Assembly: GCF_900186615.1 (NCBI RefSeq)
Contig: NZ_LT896588.1
Coordinates: 3,226,348-3,290,347 of the forward strand
Origin: Parabacteroides bouchesdurhonensis
GTDB taxonomy: Bacteria > Bacteroidota > Bacteroidia > Bacteroidales > Tannerellaceae
Direction: 5' to 3'
Length of the DNA: 64,000 nt
Below are positions 8,385 through 17,176 of this stretch, in pieces. The position numbers and the translations under genes were made by a program. Under the pieces are notes generated by a model. It did not search any database. It was not told the origin of the DNA and saw only the letters and a program-made list of their open reading frames with translations. Positions within the stretch are counted from its first letter, which is position 1, and the number at the start of each line of letters is the position of its first letter.

Positions 8385-9887
8385 ATGGCAAATATCAACA
8401 AAACAGTGAAGTTGGGAGTGTTTACTCTCGCAATTATGAACGTAACGGCGGTTGTTTCTCTGCGTGGACTGCCTGCCGAAGCTGTCTATGGACTAAGCTC
8501 GGCGTTCTACTACTTATTCGCGGCTATTGTGTTCCTTATACCAACCTCTTTGGTTGCGGCGGAGTTGGCTGCGATGTTTCAAGATAAACAAGGCGGAGTG
8601 TTCCGCTGGGTTGGTGAGGCTTACGGAAAGAAGTGGGGCTTCCTGGCCATCTGGGTGCAGTGGATAGAAAGTACTATCTGGTATCCTACAGTACTTACTT
8701 TCGGTGCAGTATCCATTGCTTTTATCGGGATGAATGATGCGCACGACATGGTACTGGCTTCAAATAAAATGTATACGCTGGCAGTAGTGCTTATTATCTA
8801 TTGGTTGGCAACGTTTATCTCATTAAAAGGTTTGAGTTGGGTAGGTAAAGTGGCTAAAGTGGGTGGTATAGTAGGTACTATTCTTCCGGCAGCGTTGCTT
8901 ATCATTCTGGGAATTGTTTATTTATCTATGGGCGGTCATTCAAACATGGATTTCAGCGGCAATTTCTTCCCGGACTTTTCCAAGTTCGATAATTTAGTGC
9001 TTGCATCCAGTATATTCTTGTTTTATGCAGGTATGGAAATGGGCGGTATCCATGTAAAGGATGTAGAGAATCCTTCTAAGAACTATCCGAAGGCTGTGTT
9101 TATCGGTGCTCTTATTACAGTGGTCATTTTTGTACTGGGAACGTTTGCATTGGGTGTTATCATTCCTGAAAAAGACATTAACCTGACACAGAGTTTGCTT
9201 GTGGGCTTCGACAATTACTTTAAATTTATCCATGCTTCCTGGTTGTCTCCTATCATTGCCATAGCGTTAGCTTTCGGTGTGCTTGCCGGTGTATTGACAT
9301 GGGTTGCAGGTCCGTCTAAAGGTATTTTTACAGTGGGAAAAGCAGGTTACCTTCCTCCTTTCTTCCAGAAAACAAACAAGATAGGTGTTCAAAAGAATAT
9401 TCTATTGGTACAGGGCTGTGCGGTTACTCTTCTGAGCTTGCTGTTCGTAGTAATGCCTTCGGTACAAAGTTTCTATCAGATATTGTCACAGCTTACGGTA
9501 ATTCTTTATCTGGTGATGTATCTGTTAATGTTCTCCGGAGCTATCGCATTGCGTTATCGGATGAAGAAAGCTAACCGTCCGTTCCGTATCGGTAAACATG
9601 GTAACGGCCTGATGTGGTTTATTGGCGGGCTTGGATTCTGCGGATCATTGCTGGCATTTATTCTGAGCTTCATTCCACCAAGTCAGATTGCGGTGGGAAG
9701 TAACGCAGTTTGGTTTACTGTACTGATTATCGGAGCAATTATCGTTATTGCTGCCCCATTTGTAATCTATGCTTCCAAAAAACCTTCATGGGTGAGTAAA
9801 GATACTGAATTTGAGCCATTCCATTGGGAAACTAACAATAACACAGCCGTAACTGATACGACTGCTGAAACTCCCAAGGCTGAATAA
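8385..9887 (+). CDS. gadC: Glutamate/GABA antiporter
   Basis: The 500-residue APC-superfamily carrier has twelve predicted membrane segments. It exchanges extracellular glutamate for intracellular GABA, completing the acid-resistance cycle started by GadB. Family features include the N-terminal TLAIMNVTAVVSLRGLPAEA, the TM6-like SSIFLFYAGMEMGGIH and the loop VENPSKNYPKA. The C-terminal tail after the last helix (from about residue 470) is acidic and Thr-rich. In E. coli the tail acts as a pH-sensitive plug, and this one is of similar size but different composition. It has its own intergenic region (8260-8384) because the channel gene is divergent. It ends at a strong bidirectional terminator. 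Confidence 0.93.
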   Translation: MANINKTVKLGVFTLAIMNVTAVVSLRGLPAEAVYGLSSAFYYLFAAIVFLIPTSLVAAELAAMFQDKQGGVFRWVGEAYGKKWGFLAIWVQWIESTIWYPTVLTFGAVSIAFIGMNDAHDMVLASNKMYTLAVVLIIYWLATFISLKGLSWVGKVAKVGGIVGTILPAALLIILGIVYLSMGGHSNMDFSGNFFPDFSKFDNLVLASSIFLFYAGMEMGGIHVKDVENPSKNYPKAVFIGALITVVIFVLGTFALGVIIPEKDINLTQSLLVGFDNYFKFIHASWLSPIIAIALAFGVLAGVLTWVAGPSKGIFTVGKAGYLPPFFQKTNKIGVQKNILLVQGCAVTLLSLLFVVMPSVQSFYQILSQLTVILYLVMYLLMFSGAIALRYRMKKANRPFRIGKHGNGLMWFIGGLGFCGSLLAFILSFIPPSQIAVGSNAVWFTVLIIGAIIVIAAPFVIYASKKPSWVSKDTEFEPFHWETNNNTAVTDTTAETPKAE

Positions 9888-9908
9888 ACGATGACTTTTA
9901 TATAACTG

Positions 9909-9943
9909 AAAAAGGGTGTATCCTCTCGGACGCACCCTTTTTT
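9909..9943. terminator. Bidirectional terminator between gadC and the amino-sugar operon
   Basis: The stem AAAGGGTGTATCC / GGACGCACCCTTT with a CTCTC loop has T-runs in both directions. It can therefore end gadC (plus strand) and the convergent operon whose last gene stops at 9975. Confidence 0.88.
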
Positions 9944-9974
9944 GATATAAAATGTACATAGGTAGTTTCAAGGA

Positions 9975-11360
9975 CTATTCAGAGTCCTTCGCCATACTTA
10001 AGGCGGTTGTGGTCACATAATATTTCGTAAGCATATTGGGAATTTCCCATTCGGGAATATTCCCTTGATTCAAGTAACCCAGGTACTTCCTGATGACAGA
10101 CGCGAAATGAGCTTCATGTCCGGCTTTGAAGTTATCGGGCACGATAATCTCCCAACGCTCTCCTTCATCGTTCAGTGACAGTCCGGGATACTCCGTCTGC
10201 AGGCTCTCAATAACCTTATCCAACAGCAGACGGTAAGTGGTTCTATTTATCTTGTTATTATTTGTAACGTATAGCTTGGGAACAAAACCTTGTTCTTCTC
10301 CTTGCAATATGGAGAGCGTACCCTGCGTACCTTTAATGATACACTTGTGGATATCGCCCGCACCTTTCGGAGCTTCAAAGTTCCAAATCACACTAATGTC
10401 GATATACTTTCCTTTCACATTGTAAAGGAATGATCCGTTTGCATAGACGTTCAGATCAGAACCGGAAACATACTTTTGCAGGAAATCCGGATATGTCTGA
10501 TAGCCCGTGGACAAAGCGAATTGTTCCTTAGACAGAGTGGTAGGCCAATGCTTGGCATTAAGTATGCTGACATCGGTTTTATAATCAATGATCTGATCCG
10601 GGAAACATTTCCAATGAATCAAGTCGACCAAGTGGGTGGTGACGTCCACGATACCTTCGCCTTGCTGTTCTACATCGTAATACCATACAGGGCGAATCAG
10701 CGGACTCCCCGATACCACTTTATAAAAATGATGAACACTGGAAACGGATACTGCCGGTTCTTGTTCCGTACCATCGATAAGTTCGCCAAATACGTCCGGC
10801 GACTGCATCAGACGGCGCTGTATTTCACTCCATATATCATAACGCTCAGTCATGATGTCGTATAAAAGGACTCCGTTCTGTTCAGCAACCTGAAAAGCGT
10901 TCACCAGCTTGTCGAAGCTGGGTTTGTCTATCGCCATCGGTTTATCTGCCAAAACATTGAAACCTGCTTTAACGGATTTGAGGATATAGTCGGTTTTGTC
11001 ACGATTATTACCGGCCAAGATAACGACATTGCCTTTCTTCTCCTTCAACATACGTTGTAGAAAATCGCTACCGCGATAGACTACTTCGTTCCAATGCGTG
11101 GGATTCACATCACGGTTATTGTAGGATTGGATAAGTTTCAGATGACTGTCCAACTCAGGTCCGTCGGGAGCATAAACATAGACGGTACTGTCTACCTGTG
11201 CCAATGCTTCCTTCTGCACCAGGGCCGCATGAAAGTGGCCGGGAGCCAAAGTTATCAGTTTTACCTCATCCTTTTGATCGGCGGTATTGTCTGTAGTCTT
11301 CTTCGATGCCGGATTACAGGCACACAGGAGGAACGACATCATATATAGTGCGTATTTCAT
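9975..11360 (-). CDS. Lipoprotein Gfo/Idh/MocA-type oxidoreductase (PF16490-like C-terminal domain)
   Basis: The 461-residue protein starts at ATG 11360, where a lipoprotein signal begins (lipobox LLCAC, Cys15); upstream in-frame codons overlap the previous gene. After a Lys/Thr-rich linker a Rossmann-like domain starts (VKLITLAPGHFHAALV), lacking a clean GxGxxG, with the DKPMAID motif replacing the EKP of canonical relatives. The large C-terminal half fits the Bacteroidetes putative oxidoreductase C-terminal family. It is the last gene of the seven-gene operon, 22 bases after the preceding oxidoreductase gene. Export as a lipoprotein is odd for a NAD-dependent enzyme, so it may bind a tightly held cofactor or act non-oxidatively. 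The substrate is unknown. Confidence 0.8.
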   Translation of the reverse strand: MKYALYMMSFLLCACNPASKKTTDNTADQKDEVKLITLAPGHFHAALVQKEALAQVDSTVYVYAPDGPELDSHLKLIQSYNNRDVNPTHWNEVVYRGSDFLQRMLKEKKGNVVILAGNNRDKTDYILKSVKAGFNVLADKPMAIDKPSFDKLVNAFQVAEQNGVLLYDIMTERYDIWSEIQRRLMQSPDVFGELIDGTEQEPAVSVSSVHHFYKVVSGSPLIRPVWYYDVEQQGEGIVDVTTHLVDLIHWKCFPDQIIDYKTDVSILNAKHWPTTLSKEQFALSTGYQTYPDFLQKYVSGSDLNVYANGSFLYNVKGKYIDISVIWNFEAPKGAGDIHKCIIKGTQGTLSILQGEEQGFVPKLYVTNNNKINRTTYRLLLDKVIESLQTEYPGLSLNDEGERWEIIVPDNFKAGHEAHFASVIRKYLGYLNQGNIPEWEIPNMLTKYYVTTTALSMAKDSE

Positions 11361-11382
11361 AGATACGGGAATCTTTTTATCT

Positions 11383-12387
11383 TTAATATTTAGCAACAAT
11401 TTTTGCAGCTTCATACCGGGCCTTATCATATACGGCCTGCATAGAAACAGGGCAACCACCCTGACGCTTGCTTTCGTTAGAAGCTTCCATAAAAGTAAAA
11501 ATTTCAATGGTTTCTTCAGGAGCAACAGGGACTACCTTTGTCTTGAAAAAATTTACGATCTGAACTAACAGACATTCATAGCCGCTATATTCTCCAACCT
11601 GAACTTTACCACCTTCACAATAGGCTGTTCCACCATATGCATCTCTCCCCTGACGAATACCGCGGAAAGTACCAATGCGTCCGCCTTCCCATAAACCGAC
11701 AACAACATCAGTACCTTTTGTCGACATGCGGGATACTTCCTGACAGCCTGTTCCCATAACGGTATAAAGGGTCTCAACACCGTGGATACCGTACCAGGCA
11801 AAGTCGGGATGAGATGGTTCGCCCGGAGCCGGAGAGCAGCAGTCTGCACCTATAATCTTTCCAAACTTTCCATTGCGCAAATCCTGATTCTGTGGAACAA
11901 AGCGCAAAGCGGAAGAAGAAAAGATGGGGACATTATATTTATCAGCCAACATAAAGATGGCAATAGCTTCTGTAAGATCAGCAGCAATAGGCTTGTCGAT
12001 AAACATCGGTTTGCCGGCTTTCAGAACTTCGACAGCTTGTTCAAGATGGAGGTTTCCGTCGTTTGTTTCAAGCATAACGCAGTCTACTTTCTTAATCAAG
12101 TCTGCAATGGATTTCACTATCTCAACGCCATTCTCTTTGGCCTTATCAATGTATCCGGGGATACGTTTCTTGCTAACTTCAATTGTTTGAGATCCGTAAG
12201 GATAAGCGGCAACTATTTTAAAACCGGCAAACTCAGGTTTAGGATTTTCACTGTTCAGCATACCCATAAAAGCCGGTGAATGGGATGTATCCAACCCAAT
12301 GATACCAACCTTTATTACTTGTTGTGCATAAGTCATTCCTATGGCTAAACATGCCAGAACTACGATGGATATAATTTTACGTCTCAT
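11383..12387 (-). CDS. Exported Gfo/Idh/MocA family oxidoreductase
   Basis: The 334-residue protein has a cleavable signal peptide (MRRKIISIVVLACLAIG then AQQ). The two arginines at the start give at best a weak Tat match. A Rossmann domain begins with VKVGIIGLDTSH-like sequence (IKVGIIGLDTSHSPA), with VMLETNDG and FIDKPIAAD corresponding to the family's active-site loop. The C-terminal half contains GIHGVETLYTVMG, typical of a sugar-binding half. It has an unusually short family length. It lies 66 bases after nagB and 22 before the lipoprotein oxidoreductase gene, so it belongs to the same operon. The reaction is unknown; oxidation or epimerisation of an amino sugar is plausible from context. 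Confidence 0.82.
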   Translation of the reverse strand: MRRKIISIVVLACLAIGMTYAQQVIKVGIIGLDTSHSPAFMGMLNSENPKPEFAGFKIVAAYPYGSQTIEVSKKRIPGYIDKAKENGVEIVKSIADLIKKVDCVMLETNDGNLHLEQAVEVLKAGKPMFIDKPIAADLTEAIAIFMLADKYNVPIFSSSALRFVPQNQDLRNGKFGKIIGADCCSPAPGEPSHPDFAWYGIHGVETLYTVMGTGCQEVSRMSTKGTDVVVGLWEGGRIGTFRGIRQGRDAYGGTAYCEGGKVQVGEYSGYECLLVQIVNFFKTKVVPVAPEETIEIFTFMEASNESKRQGGCPVSMQAVYDKARYEAAKIVAKY

Positions 12388-12453
12388 ATCATTTATTTTT
12401 TATTGATTCGACATTCTGTTTTGTGTATATCTTCATTATTCATACATCAAAGA

Positions 12454-13233
12454 TCATGCAAAAACTTTCTCTTTGAGTTTGAGGAGAGATGCACTGTCTG
12501 CATCCAGGTACAATACGGCCCCATTCTTTTTCCGAAGGATAGACGCCGGACATTCTTCTGTAATAGCCCCATTGATGGTATTATACACAGCCTGAGCTTT
12601 TGTTGTAGCCGGTACGATACAATACATATGCGGCGCTGATGTCAACGCAGGGATAGTAAGTGTGAATGCTTGCTCCGGTACTTCGGATAAATCCTTAAAG
12701 CATCCGTCGTGTACTTGCTGCATCCGGCATTTATTATCCAAAGATACTACTTTTACCAATACAGGATCGTTAAAGTCTGCTACGTGTGGATCATTGAAAG
12801 CAATATGTCCGTTCTCTCCTATACCAAGGCAGACAATGTCTACCGGATATTTTTTCAGAAGTGCGGAGTATCGGTTGCATTCCTCGTCGGCAACGTCAGC
12901 CTGACCATTTATATAAGTCACACTCTTAAAAGGCACACGGGCAAAAAGTTTTTCCTTCAGGAAATTCCCGAATCCCTGTGGTGCGTCTTCCTTTAATCCA
13001 ATGTATTCGTCCATGTGGAAAGCATTAATACGGTTCCATTCAATAGTGGTATCGGCAATCAATGCCCCTAAAAACTCATTTTGTGAAGGAGCGGCTGCAA
13101 ATATCATATTGATTTCGTCCTTCTCTTGCAACAGGTTGTGTATGCATGCGGCAACATCTTTAGCCGCTTTAATTCCCATTTCTTGACGGGTAGGATATGC
13201 CTTAACCGTCAATTCTTCTTTTCTAAACTCCAT
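12454..13233 (-). CDS. nagB: Glucosamine-6-phosphate deaminase
   Basis: The 259-residue sugar-phosphate isomerase-fold enzyme turns glucosamine 6-phosphate into fructose 6-phosphate plus ammonia. Family motifs are present: NAFHMDEYIGL (catalytic Asp in the DEY motif), LGIGENGHIAFNDP (active-site Asn, His and Glu region) and the C-terminal small domain. Length matches the roughly 260-residue enzymes. It starts six bases after the nagA stop, strongly implying cotranscription. Together with NagA it forms the intracellular end of GlcNAc catabolism in this operon. Confidence 0.93.
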   Translation of the reverse strand: MEFRKEELTVKAYPTRQEMGIKAAKDVAACIHNLLQEKDEINMIFAAAPSQNEFLGALIADTTIEWNRINAFHMDEYIGLKEDAPQGFGNFLKEKLFARVPFKSVTYINGQADVADEECNRYSALLKKYPVDIVCLGIGENGHIAFNDPHVADFNDPVLVKVVSLDNKCRMQQVHDGCFKDLSEVPEQAFTLTIPALTSAPHMYCIVPATTKAQAVYNTINGAITEECPASILRKKNGAVLYLDADSASLLKLKEKVFA

Positions 13234-13239
13234 TATATT

Positions 13240-14424
13240 TTAAATATTGTGTATTATATTCCCTGCGATTATTGTTGATCTTACATTTATATCTTCATCG
13301 AAAATGACAATATCGGCATCCATACCAACAGACAGAAAACCTTTCCTATCGTCTATTTTCAAAATACGGGCCGGAGTGGCTGTTATCATTTGAACAGCTT
13401 CCGGAAGTGGGACCTCTGCCAGTTGTACCATGGTTCTGACTAAACGATCGGCAGTGGCAACACTTCCGGCAAATGCTGTACGGTCCGGCAACTTCGCCAC
13501 ACCATCTTCTATAATAACGGACTGACCTCCTTCAAGACTACCCAAAATAGACGGACCATCAGGCATACCTGCCCCACGCATGGAATCAGTGACCAATGCG
13601 ATTTTATCCGCTCCTTTGAACTTATAGACGAATTGAAGCAGACTTTTTGGTAAATGCACGCCATCGGCAATGATCTCTACCGTCATATCATCTATCATAT
13701 ATGCCGCTTCTACCACTCCTGCATAACGATACGCATTCCTACGTGTAATAGATGACATGCAGGAATACATATGAGTTATATGTGTAAAGCCTGCATCGAA
13801 AGCCTGTATGGCTTCTTCATATATAGCATCCGTATGAGCGATAGAAGGAAGGATATTCCGGGATGTCAATTCCCGTCCGAACTCCATGGCTCCGTCTAAT
13901 TCCGGAGCCAAACTCCAACGGACGATGTCATTCGTGGCATTCAGTATCTCCATATATTCTTCCGGAGAAGGATTCCGAAGGTATTTCGGATCTTGTGCTC
14001 CCTTTTGGCTCAAAGCGAAATAAGGGCCTTCCAGATGTAAACCGAGGAAAGCAGCCCCTTTCTTATTCTGTTGTTTCGCATTGGTATAGACTTCAAACGT
14101 ATGAAACAGTTCTTCATTTGTGCTGGTAAGCGTTGTGGGCAAAAGAGCTGTAGTGCCATGTTTAGCGTGCATTTCTGCCGCTCCCAGATAAGCTTCCAGT
14201 GTGGCATCCATGAAATCATATCCGCCGGCACCGTGAGTATGCATATCTATAAAACCCGGTGATACATAATTGTAAGCTGCATCAATAACCAGATCTTCCG
14301 GAGAAACAGAGCATTCGCCCTCTCCCAGCCCTACTATTTTCCCATCGGAACAAATCAGAAAACCATTCTTCATCACACCTTGGGGAAGAAGTAGTTTTGC
14401 ATTCTTTATTATTGTTCGTTGCAT
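13240..14424 (-). CDS. nagA: N-acetylglucosamine-6-phosphate deacetylase
   Basis: The 394-residue amidohydrolase removes acetate from GlcNAc 6-phosphate. Start ATG 14424 was chosen over the longer frame, which would overlap the carrier gene. Metal-site and catalytic motifs are visible: GFIDMHTHGAGGYDFMD, the HLEGPYF glutamate, SIAHTDA, THMYSCM, and the catalytic aspartate in LVTDSMRGAG. It lies seven bases after the FHS carrier and six before nagB. No GlcNAc kinase is found in the cluster, so phosphorylation must come from elsewhere in the genome. Confidence 0.94.
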   Translation of the reverse strand: MQRTIIKNAKLLLPQGVMKNGFLICSDGKIVGLGEGECSVSPEDLVIDAAYNYVSPGFIDMHTHGAGGYDFMDATLEAYLGAAEMHAKHGTTALLPTTLTSTNEELFHTFEVYTNAKQQNKKGAAFLGLHLEGPYFALSQKGAQDPKYLRNPSPEEYMEILNATNDIVRWSLAPELDGAMEFGRELTSRNILPSIAHTDAIYEEAIQAFDAGFTHITHMYSCMSSITRRNAYRYAGVVEAAYMIDDMTVEIIADGVHLPKSLLQFVYKFKGADKIALVTDSMRGAGMPDGPSILGSLEGGQSVIIEDGVAKLPDRTAFAGSVATADRLVRTMVQLAEVPLPEAVQMITATPARILKIDDRKGFLSVGMDADIVIFDEDINVRSTIIAGNIIHNI

Positions 14425-14431
14425 ATTTATT

Positions 14432-15766
14432 TTATTTCTTTTTAAACGACCATGACGTGATCTTATGTCCGTATAAGGCAAAGAAGATCAAATAAAGATA
14501 ACAGGGAATCAATATCCAATAAGCTTCATGTATAGAGAACATATCTGCCAAATGTCCGTATGTTAACGGAAGTACGGCATTACCACACAACCCCATCACC
14601 AATAAAGAAGAACCGATTTTGGTGAAACGTCCTAATCCCTTAATTGAAAGAGGCCATATACCTGCATAAATTAATGAGTTAGGGAATCCCAATCCTACCA
14701 GAAACCAAATAGAAAGATTAGCCTCATGTCCAAACAGGGAAACATCAATATGGGGGAATAACGCGACTCCAAGTGACAAGATCAATCCTAAAATACAACA
14801 GAACTGGAAAGCACGCGTCTGCGATATATACTTAGGAATTAATATTATGCCTAGTAAATATCCGCAAATAGTAGCAGTCAGGGTATACGATGGAAATACT
14901 TTAGCTTCAAGTAAGTTTATTCCCATTGAATCGGCATAACCAATAATCGTATCTATTGCTATTACTTGAGTACCAACATGAAGGAACATGGCGAATGCGC
15001 CTAAAATTAAATATGGAAATTGAAATATGGAAGTATGTCCTCCTCCACCTACACTATCTTCTTCTTTATTTTCTTCTTCCTGGTTAATCTCCGGTAACAC
15101 CGAATAACGAATGAATATACCTACTGCAAATAAGAATACACTCAAAACCGTATACGGCCAAATTACCCGGCGAATCAAACCATCAAGAACCAGATTCTTC
15201 TCTTCTTCTGTATAAAAACCAGCATCTAATTGGTCGAATATGGCAGCATCGCTTACTTTCAATATAACAGCTGCAAAAATAAGCGGAGCTATAATACCCG
15301 CAAACTTATTACAGATACCCATTATACTGATTCGTTTAGCTGCACTCTCTATCGGTCCAACAATTGTAATATAGGGATTGGCTGCTGCTTGTAATATTGT
15401 CAATCCGGTACCTATCGAGAAAAGGCCGACAAGAAAAACTACATAAGTACGCATTAATGCTGCCGGTACAAATAGCAATGCACCTGTCGCCATACAAAAG
15501 AAACCGTACATAATACCTTTCTTGAAACCAGCCCGCTTCAAAACGTAAGAAGCAGGTATAGACATTACCAGATAGGCTATATAAAAGGAAAATGTTACCA
15601 AATAAGATTGGAAATGTGTCAACTCACAAGCAATCCTGAAATACGGTATCAGGATTGCATTCACCCAAGATACAAATCCAAAGATAAAGAACATCATTCC
15701 AACAATAGCGATCGCCACATACATGGTTCGCTTCGAGTGAATCGGTGCAGTGTTTTCTACAGACAT
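14432..15766 (-). CDS. FHS-family sugar:proton symporter, probably for GlcNAc or a related sugar
   Basis: The 444-residue MFS protein belongs to the fucose/glucose-galactose (FHS) branch. After a 15-residue cytoplasmic N-terminus it has twelve membrane segments, with the first containing FIFGFVSWVNAILIPYF, a family hallmark. The motifs GLTILQAAANPYI and LGFPNSLIYAGIWPLSIKGLGRFTK are also characteristic. The central loop (about residues 222-250) is Glu-rich and ends in GGGGH. The position directly before nagA, with a seven-base gap, suggests it imports N-acetylglucosamine or a close amino sugar across the inner membrane (NagP-like). Specificity is inferred from context only. Confidence 0.88.
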   Translation of the reverse strand: MSVENTAPIHSKRTMYVAIAIVGMMFFIFGFVSWVNAILIPYFRIACELTHFQSYLVTFSFYIAYLVMSIPASYVLKRAGFKKGIMYGFFCMATGALLFVPAALMRTYVVFLVGLFSIGTGLTILQAAANPYITIVGPIESAAKRISIMGICNKFAGIIAPLIFAAVILKVSDAAIFDQLDAGFYTEEEKNLVLDGLIRRVIWPYTVLSVFLFAVGIFIRYSVLPEINQEEENKEEDSVGGGGHTSIFQFPYLILGAFAMFLHVGTQVIAIDTIIGYADSMGINLLEAKVFPSYTLTATICGYLLGIILIPKYISQTRAFQFCCILGLILSLGVALFPHIDVSLFGHEANLSIWFLVGLGFPNSLIYAGIWPLSIKGLGRFTKIGSSLLVMGLCGNAVLPLTYGHLADMFSIHEAYWILIPCYLYLIFFALYGHKITSWSFKKK

Positions 15767-15806
15767 AATATTATTAAAGGTTTAATTTTATCTACAATTA
15801 CAATGA

Positions 15807-17147
15807 TCATAATTTCATTTCCCAACCCTTCTCATAGGTACGTCCCCAGTACTTGTTAGCTTCACAATCATTCAATATACGTCCGTTCTGATGATCTATA
15901 TTTATTGAATGACCGGCACGCTGGGCAATGTTACCTAACTGTACAAGTAATGTACTTTTATGACCGGATAAAATATCGGCATTCAATGGAGCACCATTAC
16001 GGATTCCGTCAAAAAAGTTCTGGATATGAAGAGCATCCAGTTGTTCCGCCGGATTCATTAAATTACGAGGATCAATAGCTATTTGGCTTTTTACATTTTT
16101 CACTACTTTGTCATCCAGATCGTAAATGGTATAGGCATTAGCACCTGTTATCAGCAGGCTACCCTTTTCACCATAAAACATAGCTCCTACAGAACTGCCT
16201 TCTACACCACGTCCATTACAACTACGGCCTTCCCATGTCATACATTTATTATTGCCAAATTCGATATTAACCATTTGGGTATCAGGAGTTTCCCAATCGT
16301 CTTTATAACAATAACGTCCACCTACAGAAGACACCATTGTAGGATAATCCAATTCCATACCCCAACGGAGAATATCTACCATATGCGTTCCATTATTTAA
16401 AGCTTCACCCGTGCCCCAACGCCAGAACCAATGCCAGTTATAATGAACAACATTATCTTTATATGCTACACGGGGAGCAGGACCTTGCCACAATTCCCAA
16501 TCCAACCAATCGGGAACGGCAACTTCCTTGCCAATGCCAATAGACGGACGGTTATTCGTATACCAACTCTTTCCATAATAAACATTACCGATAATGCCGT
16601 TCTTCAATTCCCTTATAGCCTCTTGTACATTCGGCCATGAACGGCGCTGGTTACCCATCTGCAATAATCTGTTATACTTTTGAGCTCCACGAACTAATAT
16701 TTCTCCTTCTTCCGGAGAATGACTACATGGTTTTTCCAGATATACGTCTTTTCCTGCCTGCATAGCCAGTAAGGCAGCCGGAGCATGCCAATGGTCCGGA
16801 GTTGCTATTACAACAGCGTCCAGATCTTTCGATTCCAGCATCTTGCGGAGGTCTTTATCCGTCTTCACTTTATTACCGGCTATCTTTTGAATAGCAGCAG
16901 CACATTTTTGTAAAGCACGGGAATCAACATCACATACATGGTTTACTTCGCAACCTTCTTGCTTGGCAAAATTAGAAGCCAAAGCAAATCCTCTGGAGTT
17001 AACACCAATAGCGCCGACTCTTAATTTGTTGTTTGCTCCAACAATGTTATTATAACTCTTGGCACTAAAGCCTTCCAATACACCACCAAAAGATATCATT
17101 GCCGTTCCAACGGCTGCCTTTTTAATAAAATTACGTCTTGTTGTCAT
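15807..17147 (-). CDS. Tat-exported Gfo/Idh/MocA oxidoreductase, GH109-like architecture
   Basis: The 446-residue protein carries a canonical Tat signal (TTRRNFIKKA with a hydrophobic core) and a Rossmann domain with GAIGVNSRG, CDVDSR, VIATPDHWHAPAALLAMQAGKDVYLEKP. The second half contains the aromatic-rich HYNWHWFWRWGTGEALNNGTHMVDILRW and a Bacteroidetes C-terminal domain. The build resembles exported NAD-dependent glycosidases of family GH109 and related sugar oxidoreductases, but I cannot separate the two by eye. It sits between the esterase gene (29 bases) and the carrier gene (40 bases), so it acts in the same pathway, in the periplasm, before import. Confidence 0.86.
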   Translation of the reverse strand: MTTRRNFIKKAAVGTAMISFGGVLEGFSAKSYNNIVGANNKLRVGAIGVNSRGFALASNFAKQEGCEVNHVCDVDSRALQKCAAAIQKIAGNKVKTDKDLRKMLESKDLDAVVIATPDHWHAPAALLAMQAGKDVYLEKPCSHSPEEGEILVRGAQKYNRLLQMGNQRRSWPNVQEAIRELKNGIIGNVYYGKSWYTNNRPSIGIGKEVAVPDWLDWELWQGPAPRVAYKDNVVHYNWHWFWRWGTGEALNNGTHMVDILRWGMELDYPTMVSSVGGRYCYKDDWETPDTQMVNIEFGNNKCMTWEGRSCNGRGVEGSSVGAMFYGEKGSLLITGANAYTIYDLDDKVVKNVKSQIAIDPRNLMNPAEQLDALHIQNFFDGIRNGAPLNADILSGHKSTLLVQLGNIAQRAGHSINIDHQNGRILNDCEANKYWGRTYEKGWEMKL

Positions 17148-17176
17148 GTTTTCCTGGTATTAATTATTATTACTTT

